Position numbers and translations under genes: made by a program. The notes beneath the pieces are model-generated. The model did no database searches. It saw only the letters and a program-made list of their open reading frames with translations, and was not told the DNA's origin. From Gallionellaceae bacterium (GTDB lineage Bacteria; Pseudomonadota; Gammaproteobacteria; Burkholderiales; Gallionellaceae), in the NCBI GenBank assembly GCA_030690855.1, contig JAUYFR010000324.1, positions 1 to 16,606 on the forward strand: 16,606 nt of DNA, given 5' to 3'. Below are positions 7,920 through 15,050 of this stretch, one piece after another. Each line of letters begins with the position of its first letter. Positions within the stretch are counted from its first letter, which is position 1.

Positions 7920-10900
7920 GGTGACTCCTTTGTGGTTGGAAGAGGTGATAAAGAGTGCAGTCGCTTTTTCTCGCCTCGAAAGACAGCAGCAAACTGATGT
8001 TGTTTGAGTAGCATGTAAATGGCGGGAATCACCAGTAGGGTAAGCAAGGCGGAGGAGATCATGCCGCCCACCATCGGTGCTGCAATGCGGCGCATCACCT
8101 CCGAGCCTGTGCCACTACTCCAGAGGATGGGTAGCAGGCCTGCCATGATGGCCACTACGGTCATCATTTTTGGTCGAACACGTTCGACAGCGCCCTCGAT
8201 GATTGCCGCGCGAAGATCAGCCGCAGTCGGCACTACACCTTGTTTCGCACGCGCATCACAAACTTCTTTCCACGCTTGCTCCAGATAGATCAGCATCACC
8301 ACGCCTGTTTCAGCCGCCACGCCGGCTAGTGCGATGAAGCCAACCGCAACCGCGACACTCAAATTGTAACCAAGCAACCAAAGTAGCCATACTCCGCCAA
8401 CCAGTGCGAACGGCACCGACAGCATCACAATGAGCGACTCAGCGATACGCTTGAAATTAAGATAGAGCAGCAGAAAAATGATGAGTAGTGTGATTGGAAT
8501 GACCACTTTCATTTTCGCCGTTGCGCGTTCCATATATTCAAATTGCCCGCTCCATGTCGCGTAATAACCTGGTGGGAATTTCACTTGCTCGGCTACCGCC
8601 CGACGAGCCTCCGTCACAAATGAGCCAATATCACGATCACGGATATCCACATAAATGTAGGCAGAAAGAAGTGCGTTTTCGGTGCGAATGGAGGGCGCAC
8701 CTTTGCTAATGCTGACCTTAGCGATCTGGCCGAGTGGAATGTTTGCGCCGTCAGGTGTTGTTACCAGCACCTCCCGTGAGATTTGCTCTGGTGTTCCTCT
8801 TAAATCTCGAGGGTAGCGCACGCTGACACCAAAGCGCTCCAAGCCCTCAACCGTGGTGGTGACGTTTTCTCCACCGAGCGCAGTGGCGATCACCTCTTGT
8901 ACCTCGCCCACTGATAAATCGTAACGAGCCAATGCCCTACGATCGGGTTCAATATCGAGGTAATAACCGCCAGTGATTCGTTCCGCATAAGCGCTACTCG
9001 TACCGGGTATTTTAGCCACTATCGATTCGATTTCTTTGGCGATGCGCTCCATCTCATTGAGGTTTTTGCCGAACACTTTAATGCCGATTGGTGTGCGGAT
9101 ACCCGTGGAGAGCATGTCGATACGGGCTTTAATCGGCATGGTCCATGAATTAGCAATGCCGGGAAATTGCAAAGCCTTATCCATCTCGGCGATGAGCTTG
9201 TCTGTATCTACACCTGCACGCCACTCATCTTGCGGCTTGAGGTTGATCACGGTTTCAAACATTTCCATGGGAGCGGGGTCGGTTGCCGTTTGCGCGCGTC
9301 CTGCTTTGCCATAAACAGAGGCGACCTCGGGGAAGCTTTTGATAATTTTATTTTGCGTTTGCAGTAGTTCAGCGGCTTTGGTCACAGACATCCCAGGTAA
9401 AGCAGTCGGCATGTAAAACAAGGTTCCTTCATTCAGCGTGGGCATAAATTCGCTGCCTAGTTTCATTGCCGGGTAAATTGAGACGATCATGGCTAAAACG
9501 GCGATAGCGAGGGTGGTTTTTTTTCGCTGAAGTACGACATCAATCATTGGACGATACAAAGCAATTAACCAGCGATTCAGCGGGTTTTCTGCTTCCGAAC
9601 GAATGTGCCCACGAATAAATAACAGCATCAGCACGGGAACCAAAGTAATGGAGAGGAGTGCCGCTCCCGCCATGGCAAACGTTTTGGTAAAAGCGAGTGG
9701 CGCGAATAGCCGACCTTCTTGAGCCTCTAGCGTGAAAACGGGTAGAAAAGATACGGTGATGATGAGTAGTGAAAAAAAGAGGGAAGGGCCCACTTCTTTA
9801 CAGGCGGCGAGAATGGCTTTTGATCGGGCATCAAAGGTTTCCTCGCCTCTCTCACTGGCGGGAGAGTGGACTGATGTGTTGGAGGACTCTAGCCTCTCCA
9901 AATGTTTATGCGCATTTTCAATCATCACGATGGCCGCATCGACCATGGCGCCAATCGCAATCGCAATTCCCCCCAGACTCATAATGTTGGAGTTGAGATT
10001 CAGTGCGCGCATGGCGATGAATGCGATTAACACCCCAATCGGTAGCATGACAATCGCGACGAGCGCACTGCGCGCATGCATCAAAAAAATCATGCAGACT
10101 AAGGCAACAATCAACCCCTCTTCGAGCAAGGTGTGTTTGAGGGTAGTGATGGCGCGTTGAATCAATTCAGATCGGTCATAGACAGCTTGAATATGGACAC
10201 CTTCAGGTAGCCCCGGGGTAATTTCGGCGATCTTGTCTTTGATATTTTGAATGACGTCTAGCGCGTTTTGTCCGTAGCGCGCCATTGCTATACCCGAAGC
10301 CACTTCACCTTCGCCATTTAACTCAGCGATACCTCGTCGCTCATCTGGCCCAAGCTCTACACGAGCAATATCTCGCAGCAGAACAGGTGTGCCACGATCA
10401 CTTTTTACCGCCAAGTTTTCAATATCGTGTTTGCCATGCAAATAGCCTTTGCCTCGAACCATGTATTCAGTTTCAGCCATTTCGATGACACGCCCGCCGA
10501 CATCACGATTTGAATCACGAATAATTTGCGTGACTTTGCTGAGTGGAATTCCATAGGCGCGCAATTTAACGGGGTCAACGGTCACTTGATATTGCTGAAC
10601 AAAACCACCAATAGAAGCTACCTCGGCGACACCGTGAGCCTTGGTGAGCTGATAGCGCAAATACCAATCTTGCAGGGTGCGTAATTCTGCGAGATTGTGT
10701 TTGTCGCTTAATAAAGCGTATTGATACACCCAGCCCACGCCACTGGCATCGGGGCCAAGCTGAGGTGCGACGCCACTGGGCATGCGCCCGGCAATACTAT
10801 TTAAATATTCCAAGACGCGAGATCGCGCCCAGTAGATGTCGGTGCCATCTTCAAAGATCACGTAAACAAACGATGCGCCAAAAAATGAAAAGCCACGCAC

Positions 10901-11143
10901 GACTTTAGATTTCGGCACCGATAACATCGCCGTAGTGAGCGGATAGGTCACTTGATCTTCTACCACCTGCGGCGCCTGACCAGAATACTCAGTATAAACA
11001 ATTACTTGCACATCTGACAGATCAGGAAGAGCATCTAACGGAGTTTTGAGCAGGGCATAGAGGCCTGCCAAGGTGACAAACAAGGTGGCTAGCAAAACCA
11101 GAAAGCGATTGCGAGCCGACCATTCAATAATGTTAGACAGCAT
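7916..11143 (-). CDS. cusA: CusA-type heavy-metal RND efflux pump (Cu/Ag)
   Basis: This 1075-residue inner-membrane pump of the HME-RND family drives proton-coupled export of Cu(I)/Ag(I). The N-terminus (RNRFLVLLATLF, then PLDALPDLSDVQVIVYTEY) is typical. The three substrate methionines of E. coli CusA (M573, M623, M672) align with M578 in LFYMPTALPG, M628 in APMEMFETV and M677 in RIDMLSTGI, supporting monovalent Cu/Ag rather than Zn/Co/Ni. Proton-relay residues are present: D402 in IGAMVDAAIVMIENAHK, E945 in GVAAETGVVM and K992 in RVRPKMM. The cytoplasmic loop after TM4 is about 8 residues longer than in E. coli CusA, with SPASERGEE at 427-435. The start follows the cusB stop by one base, with a GGAGGA ribosome binding site inside the cusB end. 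Confidence 0.95.
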   Translation of the reverse strand: MLSNIIEWSARNRFLVLLATLFVTLAGLYALLKTPLDALPDLSDVQVIVYTEYSGQAPQVVEDQVTYPLTTAMLSVPKSKVVRGFSFFGASFVYVIFEDGTDIYWARSRVLEYLNSIAGRMPSGVAPQLGPDASGVGWVYQYALLSDKHNLAELRTLQDWYLRYQLTKAHGVAEVASIGGFVQQYQVTVDPVKLRAYGIPLSKVTQIIRDSNRDVGGRVIEMAETEYMVRGKGYLHGKHDIENLAVKSDRGTPVLLRDIARVELGPDERRGIAELNGEGEVASGIAMARYGQNALDVIQNIKDKIAEITPGLPEGVHIQAVYDRSELIQRAITTLKHTLLEEGLIVALVCMIFLMHARSALVAIVMLPIGVLIAFIAMRALNLNSNIMSLGGIAIAIGAMVDAAIVMIENAHKHLERLESSNTSVHSPASERGEETFDARSKAILAACKEVGPSLFFSLLIITVSFLPVFTLEAQEGRLFAPLAFTKTFAMAGAALLSITLVPVLMLLFIRGHIRSEAENPLNRWLIALYRPMIDVVLQRKKTTLAIAVLAMIVSIYPAMKLGSEFMPTLNEGTLFYMPTALPGMSVTKAAELLQTQNKIIKSFPEVASVYGKAGRAQTATDPAPMEMFETVINLKPQDEWRAGVDTDKLIAEMDKALQFPGIANSWTMPIKARIDMLSTGIRTPIGIKVFGKNLNEMERIAKEIESIVAKIPGTSSAYAERITGGYYLDIEPDRRALARYDLSVGEVQEVIATALGGENVTTTVEGLERFGVSVRYPRDLRGTPEQISREVLVTTPDGANIPLGQIAKVSISKGAPSIRTENALLSAYIYVDIRDRDIGSFVTEARRAVAEQVKFPPGYYATWSGQFEYMERATAKMKVVIPITLLIIFLLLYLNFKRIAESLIVMLSVPFALVGGVWLLWLLGYNLSVAVAVGFIALAGVAAETGVVMLIYLEQAWKEVCDARAKQGVVPTAADLRAAIIEGAVERVRPKMMTVVAIMAGLLPILWSSGTGSEVMRRIAAPMVGGMISSALLTLLVIPAIYMLLKQHQFAAVFRGEKKRLHSLSPLPTTKESP
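9839..9869 (-). repeat. Palindromic repeat-like insert inside cusA
   Basis: On the coding strand CTCTCCC and GTGAGAG form a 6-of-7 stem around GCCA, followed by AGGCGAGG. It encodes residues around SPASERGEE in the cytoplasmic loop between TM4 and TM5, which is longer than in E. coli CusA by about the same length. It resembles a GC-rich dispersed palindrome of the CCCTCTCCC/GGGAGAGGG type. Only one copy was seen in the window. Confidence 0.4.
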
Positions 11144-11144
11144 G

Positions 11145-12668
11145 TCAATGTCCTCCGTGTTGAAGGTGTAGTTTGGTGATTACCCATTCACCAGGAGTAC
11201 GCTCAACAATTTCAAAGCTGATTTTGCTGCCTAGCTTTACGCCCGAACTTAAGGAGGTATTCGCTAACGCAAAATCCATTGTCATGCTTGGCCAGGCAAG
11301 CGATTTGATCGGTTCGTGAGTGATGCTAACCGTGCCATCAGCATTGATAGACTCAAGAATTCCTTGTGCTTGATGTCCAACCGATGTGTGACTTTGCTTG
11401 CTGGATTCGGTGATTGCAGGAGAAGGTTGGGGGCGCTCATTCATGTTACTTAAAGCGGCTTTTAAATTACTTTCCGAGTCGAGTAAGAAATTAGCTGAGA
11501 TAACGACTTGCTCGCCTTCGATGATGCCAGCGAGGACTTCGATATAGCTATCGCTACGCTTACCCAGAGAGACCACTCTAGGTTCAAAGCGACCTTCGGC
11601 AAGGCGTACTAGAACGATTTGTTTTGTGCCGCTATCGATAACAGCAGAGTTAGCTACGGTAAGCACTTTGCTACTGGCGTTGTGAGCAATTTGTACATTG
11701 GCGAACATCGCTGGTTTAAGCGCGCCCTTTGAATTGTTTAATTCGATTCGAATTTGTCCGCTTCGAGTTGCGCTATTCAGGGTTGGGTAGATGAAGCTCA
11801 CTTTGCCATCGAACACTCGCCCGCCTAAGGCATCGACCGTAATTTGAGCCTGACTGCCAATTTTAATTTGTGAAATATCTTGTTCATTAATATCTGCGAT
11901 AAGCCACAGCGTCGAAAGGTCTGCAATTTGAAACAGCGCCTCGCCGGGCATAAAGCGCATCCCTTGCACTGCTTTCTTTTCTAATACAACACCGGAGACA
12001 GGGGCAGTAAAAACAATGCGTGATTTATCTTTGCTGGGAAGTGAAGGCGTGTCTGCAACATCCCAGTTTTTGAGACGCGCACGACTCGCGTCAGCTAGAC
12101 GTTGCATGCTTGCTTTAGTTTCATCATCAGCATCTTTTAAGTTGGCTAAGCCTTGTAAGGCTAGGGCATATTCACCTTTCGCAGAAAGTAACTCGGGGCT
12201 GTAAACCTCAAATAAAGGCTGACCTTGGCGAACGGTTTGCCCCGTGTTGTTGACATAGAGATGCTCAACCCATCCTTCAAATTTGGGTGAAATTGAATAG
12301 ACATGACCTTCGTTAATTTCGATGCGCCCAGTGACACGTAAATTTGTAGCTAACTCGCGAAACAAGGCGGGTTCACTTTTTACGCCGAGTTTTTGTACCT
12401 TCTCATTGCTGATGTTGATTTGTCCGGCAGCAACTTGCTCGCCCTCATAGACCGCAACGTAATCCATCCCCATTGAATCTTTTTTTGGCGTCGCTGAGGT
12501 GTCAGCCAAACCCATTGGATTGCGGTAATAAAGTATCTTGCGTTCGGCCTGAGCGCTTTGAGCACTCTCCTTCGAAGTGGCGGTTGAATGTGATCCTAGC
12601 CAATATCCAGTCGAGGCTACGCTGAGCAATATCATGGCTGTCACGGTTAATTTGCCGAATGTGTTCAT
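11145..12668 (-). CDS. cusB: CusB-type periplasmic adaptor with C-terminal CusF-like domain
   Basis: This 507-residue membrane fusion protein links CusA to the outer-membrane channel. A signal-anchor (residues about 6-24) precedes a metal-binding segment YYRNPMGLADTSAT...KKDSMGMDY whose M52, M66 and M68 correspond to the three CusB methionines that receive metal from CusF. The lipoyl/barrel-sandwich part (VYSISPKFEGWVEHLYV, then FTAPVSGVVLEKKAVQGMRF) flanks a helical hairpin (about 157-203). Beta-barrel and membrane-proximal domains follow to about 405. After a Ser/Pro-rich linker (410-433), residues 435-507 form a second CusF-like domain with H451, W459, M462 and M464, exactly the CusF spacing. 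E. coli CusB lacks this extension. The ATG overlaps the cusC stop as ATGA. Confidence 0.94.
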   Translation of the reverse strand: MNTFGKLTVTAMILLSVASTGYWLGSHSTATSKESAQSAQAERKILYYRNPMGLADTSATPKKDSMGMDYVAVYEGEQVAAGQINISNEKVQKLGVKSEPALFRELATNLRVTGRIEINEGHVYSISPKFEGWVEHLYVNNTGQTVRQGQPLFEVYSPELLSAKGEYALALQGLANLKDADDETKASMQRLADASRARLKNWDVADTPSLPSKDKSRIVFTAPVSGVVLEKKAVQGMRFMPGEALFQIADLSTLWLIADINEQDISQIKIGSQAQITVDALGGRVFDGKVSFIYPTLNSATRSGQIRIELNNSKGALKPAMFANVQIAHNASSKVLTVANSAVIDSGTKQIVLVRLAEGRFEPRVVSLGKRSDSYIEVLAGIIEGEQVVISANFLLDSESNLKAALSNMNERPQPSPAITESSKQSHTSVGHQAQGILESINADGTVSITHEPIKSLAWPSMTMDFALANTSLSSGVKLGSKISFEIVERTPGEWVITKLHLQHGGH

Positions 12669-13924
12669 AGCGAACCTCCCAATAATTTTTCAATATCAGC
12701 GAACCTAAATTGCATATCTTGCTGTGCTTTAAGTTGCTGTTGTTTTGCTCTGAGTATTTGTTTCTGCGCTTCAATTAGCATGGCGAAATCAACTTTTCCG
12801 GTTTGGTAGCCAATCAAAGAAGACTGATAGGTCAGCTCAGCTTGCGGTAATAGACTAGTGCTAATTAATGCTTCAGTACGTTGCGCAGCGTTCAAAGCAT
12901 TCAAGCTCTCAGACATTTCAGATTGAAGCTGATTGAGTAACGCTTCTTTGCGAGTATTCGAGGCGGAAAGCATCGCCGCTGCTTCATATTCTTGAGCGCG
13001 CCGAGTTGATTGTTGCAAGGGAATATTAAATTCGACCATGAGGTCCCAGCTTTTGACTGCGTCACCAAATTGATTTGGCGCAATGCCTAAGGTGAATCCG
13101 GGATAGCGGTTATTTAGTGCTAGATCACGGCTTGATTCCGAGGTGTGAATATTGGCTTCCGCGATAAGCAGCTGTGGGTTTTGCGCGCGCAAACGCTCTA
13201 ATAATGTTGCTTCATCCAACTGAGCGGAAGAGGGTAGTGAAGGCAACTTTGTCGGGGTTGCCAAAGGCGCATTGATTGGCCGAGACAATAATGCATTTAG
13301 ACGAGAGTGGGCGTGATGCTCCTCCTCCTCAAAAGCAATAATCTCGCTGTGCAGCATGGTTTTTTCAATTTGCACGCGAATGACGTCTTGCTGCTGCCCC
13401 AAGCCGTTGGCATAACGTGTTTGCGCAATTTGTTCCAAACTATCCAGCAAAGAAAGTGTCTGGCGTGCAATCAGTCCGCTGGATGAAGCAAAGTAATGTA
13501 ACGCGAATGTCTGTTTGATTCGCGTTGCTAGGTCGGCCCAACTGAAGGTGACTTGGTCATTGGCTTGAGCAAGTTGCCCCTCAGCAATTTTGCGTTGCAA
13601 ATCGCGCTTGCCGTACCAAGGGATCGTTTGCATGAGCAGATAACGAGTGCTCCCTGTTTGGGAAGGTAGTAGCTGAGGGCCAGTGCTGCCTTGTCGAGTA
13701 ATGTCCATCAATTCAGCTCGCAACACTGGGTCGGGTAATGCGCCCGCAGGCACTACTCGTTGTTGAGCAGCTTCAGCCTCGAATCGAGCAATCGCCAATT
13801 CGGGATTATGCTGCCGCGCATAATCTAGCAATTCATGGAGGTTCGCCCCCAATTCATTGCCAGCATTGGCGGGGCTTAGCCAGAAAATATTTAGCAGGGC
13901 TAAAACTAATAATGGGGCTCTCAT
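12665..13924 (-). CDS. cusC: CusC/TolC-like outer-membrane efflux channel
   Basis: The 419-residue precursor is an outer-membrane factor that forms the trimeric exit duct of the CusCBA complex. It has a signal peptide (MRAPLLVLALLNIFWLSPANA, cleavage near A21/G22) and two OEP repeats (about 30-215 and 245-415), including TIPWYGKRDLQRKIAEGQLA and RYANGLGQQQDVIRVQIEK, which is characteristic of heavy-metal outer-membrane factors. Unlike E. coli CusC there is no lipobox cysteine at the cleavage site, so it is probably not lipidated. An acidic/His patch EEEEHHAH lies in the first coiled-coil. A good Shine-Dalgarno (AAGGAAG) precedes the ATG. The stop overlaps the cusB start (ATGA). The OMF-MFP-RND order supports assignment despite modest identity. 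Confidence 0.88.
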   Translation of the reverse strand: MRAPLLVLALLNIFWLSPANAGNELGANLHELLDYARQHNPELAIARFEAEAAQQRVVPAGALPDPVLRAELMDITRQGSTGPQLLPSQTGSTRYLLMQTIPWYGKRDLQRKIAEGQLAQANDQVTFSWADLATRIKQTFALHYFASSSGLIARQTLSLLDSLEQIAQTRYANGLGQQQDVIRVQIEKTMLHSEIIAFEEEEHHAHSRLNALLSRPINAPLATPTKLPSLPSSAQLDEATLLERLRAQNPQLLIAEANIHTSESSRDLALNNRYPGFTLGIAPNQFGDAVKSWDLMVEFNIPLQQSTRRAQEYEAAAMLSASNTRKEALLNQLQSEMSESLNALNAAQRTEALISTSLLPQAELTYQSSLIGYQTGKVDFAMLIEAQKQILRAKQQQLKAQQDMQFRFADIEKLLGGSL

Positions 13925-14032
13925 TTTTCACTTCCTTTTTCGTGCGATACACAAAAACTGGCGGGGTTAAGCGCCGAGAAGCAGGATGAGATTAATGTAA
14001 CGAAACAGCGCTTACGAAATCGATAGGCGGAC

Positions 14033-14419
14033 TCACCCTGCCGTAACGAAAAGCAAGGGTGGCGGAAGTGGCGGAGTGGTGGTGATAGAGATGAAACTAA
14101 CTGAAGAGTTTGGGTTCATTGCCGAGGCAGTTTGTGCTGATGCAATTTCAATGTTTGGCATAGGTAAATAACCGGCGCCAACGAAGTGACAAATTTCACA
14201 TGTGGTATGAACACCAGACGATGGCGAACTATCGGCTTGCTGCATAGGGCACTCATCCATTGCCATCATTTCATCAGACAGAGTCCCTGTTACAGACAGC
14301 TTATCAAGATTGCCTTGAGGCAACTGCATGGAGGTCGCAACCGCCAATGCGCTGCTCGTAAAAAAGGGCAGCCACAGCAGCATGAAGACAGCAATCAATT
14401 TTTTGAAATAGCAGTACAT
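14033..14419 (-). CDS. Small secreted Cys/His/Met-rich protein heading the copper operon
   Basis: I do not recognise a named family with certainty; short exported proteins of this look, some in the DUF2946 group, often precede heavy-metal efflux operons. The 128-residue precursor has a clear signal peptide (MYCYFKKLIAVFMLLWLPFFTSSALA, cut near A26). The mature part has a Met cluster (M51, M52, M54) then C57 in DECPM, and H71 followed by C74-E-I-C77-H78, a likely soft-metal site. A Pro-rich tail (PPLPPP, 116-121) follows. It is encoded 108 bp upstream of cusC on the same strand with no strong terminator between, so it is probably co-transcribed. A role in periplasmic Cu/Ag binding or sensing is inference. 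No strong ribosome binding site precedes the ATG. Confidence 0.7.
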   Translation of the reverse strand: MYCYFKKLIAVFMLLWLPFFTSSALAVATSMQLPQGNLDKLSVTGTLSDEMMAMDECPMQQADSSPSSGVHTTCEICHFVGAGYLPMPNIEIASAQTASAMNPNSSVSFISITTTPPLPPPLLFVTAG

Positions 14420-14465
14420 GAATCTAGTGTGCTGATGTAAGCGCTGAATGTCAATTGCTCGTCGA
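14420..14465 (-). promoter_or_regulatory. Candidate promoter/operator of the copper efflux operon
   Basis: On the minus strand a consensus -35 TTGACA (14454-14449) is followed, 17 bp on, by a poor -10 CACACT (14431-14426). The pair would start transcription almost at the ATG at 14419. Two direct-repeat half-sites, ACATTCAGC and ACATCAGCA, spaced about 13 bp, overlap the spacer. Tandem half-sites are usual for OmpR-type copper regulators such as CusR/CopR, but this motif does not match a CusR box exactly. Confidence 0.35.
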
Positions 14466-14605
14466 CTTAAAGGACACCTCTAATAATTCAAATTCCGTCA
14501 TACCGGCGAAGGCCGGTATCCAGTTCCAAAAAATAGTTCCTTGCGTAGCAAGGGCAAGGCCCTTTTAATAAAACCGCTAGATTCCGGCCTCCGCCGGATA
14601 ACCAA

Positions 14606-14632
14606 TCACTTGGCAGCTTGCTGCCTTAGTGA
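14606..14632 (+). repeat. Perfect stem-loop inside MITE copy 1
   Basis: GGCAG (14612-14616) pairs with CTGCC (14621-14625) around CTTG, and flanking TCACT (14606-14610) pairs with AGTGA (14628-14632). The hairpin belongs to the extra segment missing from copy 2. It has no T-run and is probably part of a nested repeat rather than a terminator. Confidence 0.6.
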
Positions 14633-14634
14633 GA

Positions 14635-14682
14635 TGGCTAGTTGTTTCATCAGTGGATTGGCTAGTTGCTTCATCAATGACG
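14635..14682 (+). repeat. Two tandem 24-bp units inside MITE copy 1
   Basis: TGGCTAGTTGTTTCATCAGT begins at 14635 and TGGCTAGTTGCTTCATCAAT begins at 14659, a 24-base period with two mismatches over the shared 20 bases. The second unit runs into the right terminal inverted repeat. It explains part of the length difference between the two element copies. Confidence 0.75.
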
Positions 14683-14704
14683 AATTATTAGAGGTGGCCT
14701 TAAG

Positions 14705-14900
14705 GAAGCGCTGATTGAGTGGTGGTGGCTCCCCATTTCTCGGGAGGGGGCTTAAATGTGTTTTCTTAATAATTTTCACGCACCAGTTTGAATCGTTCGC
14801 CGCACCAAAGCAGGTCGCCCAATGGCGTCCGGCAATTCAAATGCCCGTTAGTAATTATGTAACATTATGATTTAATTGAATTATCTTATTTTAAGCTTTG
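14705..14900. promoter_or_regulatory. Upstream control region of the nrt operon with possible NtrC and IHF sites
   Basis: No gene is visible here. CGCACCA occurs exactly twice (14779-14785 and 14801-14807), 22 bp apart, or about two helical turns; the second is followed by AGGTCGC, giving an imperfect match to the NtrC dyad (GCACC...GGTGC). These lie about 120-150 bp before the predicted transcription start, where NtrC enhancers normally are. The AT-rich tract 14850-14895, including the near-palindrome ATTATGTAACATTAT (14854-14868), lies between them and the promoter and would suit IHF bending. A GC-rich hairpin (CTCCC 14729-14733 with GGGAG 14742-14746) lies further upstream. Confidence 0.4.
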
Positions 14901-14901
14901 C

Positions 14902-14917
14902 TGGCATAGCTATTGCT
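14902..14917 (+). promoter_or_regulatory. Sigma-54 (RpoN) promoter of nrtA
   Basis: TGGCA (14902-14906) and TTGCT (14913-14917) match the -24/-12 consensus TGGCAC-N5-TTGCA, and the invariant GG and GC are separated by exactly 10 bases. With C at 14916 as -12, transcription would begin near 14928. Sigma-54 promoters need an enhancer-binding activator, for nitrogen genes usually NtrC. Confidence 0.8.
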
Positions 14918-14971
14918 AGGTAGTAACCATCAACGGGTCAATGGCGATTCGAAGAATTTAGATTCAAAGAC

Positions 14972-15018
14972 AAAGGCGTCTTACTGCGTACACACGCGGT
15001 CGGACGCTTTTTTATTTT
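14972..15018 (+). terminator. Intrinsic terminator in the nrtA leader (attenuator)
   Basis: AAAGGCGTC (14972-14980) pairs with GACGCTTTT (15003-15011) and the helix continues inward through CTGCGT/ACGCGG to an ACAC loop, about 18 base pairs with one mismatch. TTTTTTATTTT follows. It lies after the predicted sigma-54 start and about 25 bases before the nrtA ribosome binding site, so it should block nrtA unless RNA polymerase is made to read through. Confidence 0.85.
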
Positions 15019-15050
15019 CGGGCCACAGATTTTTTATAAGGAGCTTAAAG

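Larger units (their letters stand above)
14466..14704 (+). repeat. MITE-like element, copy 1
   Basis: This 239-bp non-coding element has near-perfect terminal inverted repeats: CTTAAAGGACACCTCTAATAATTC-like at 14466-14489 and its complement at 14682-14704. Inside are two CCGG palindromes, ACCGGCGAAGGCCGGT (14502-14517) and ATTCCGGCCTCCGCCGGAT (14581-14599), around a GCGTAGCAAGGGCAAGG segment. Bases 14494-14600 align with the reverse complement of the copy at 16351-16491. An extra stretch of about 80 bp (14601-14679) has no counterpart in the other copy. No transposase is encoded, so it would depend on an enzyme elsewhere. Confidence 0.8.

Noticed and set aside
9732..10160. 142-codon plus-strand reading frame antisense to cusA
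   Set aside because: It lies wholly within the well-supported cusA frame, shows no recognisable domain and has no ribosome binding site of note; the same holds for the other plus-strand frames within 7916-13924.
13925..14032. Terminator between the 128-residue gene and cusC
   Set aside because: A GGCG/CGCC stem of four pairs before a short T-run is visible on the minus strand, but it is too weak to call.
14635..14682. CRISPR-like repeats
   Set aside because: There are only two units directly abutting, with no spacers between them and no cas genes.
14925..14975. ANTAR two-hairpin RNA motif
   Set aside because: ACGGGT could be the first hexaloop (A1, G4), but the two base pairs next to it are mismatched, and no stem surrounds a second hexaloop candidate. 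Not strong enough to call.
14913..15050. N-terminal extension of nrtA by 46 codons from TTG 14913
   Set aside because: The TTG is the -12 element of the sigma-54 promoter, the stretch contains the leader terminator, and ATG 15051 has a proper ribosome binding site and directly precedes the Tat signal.
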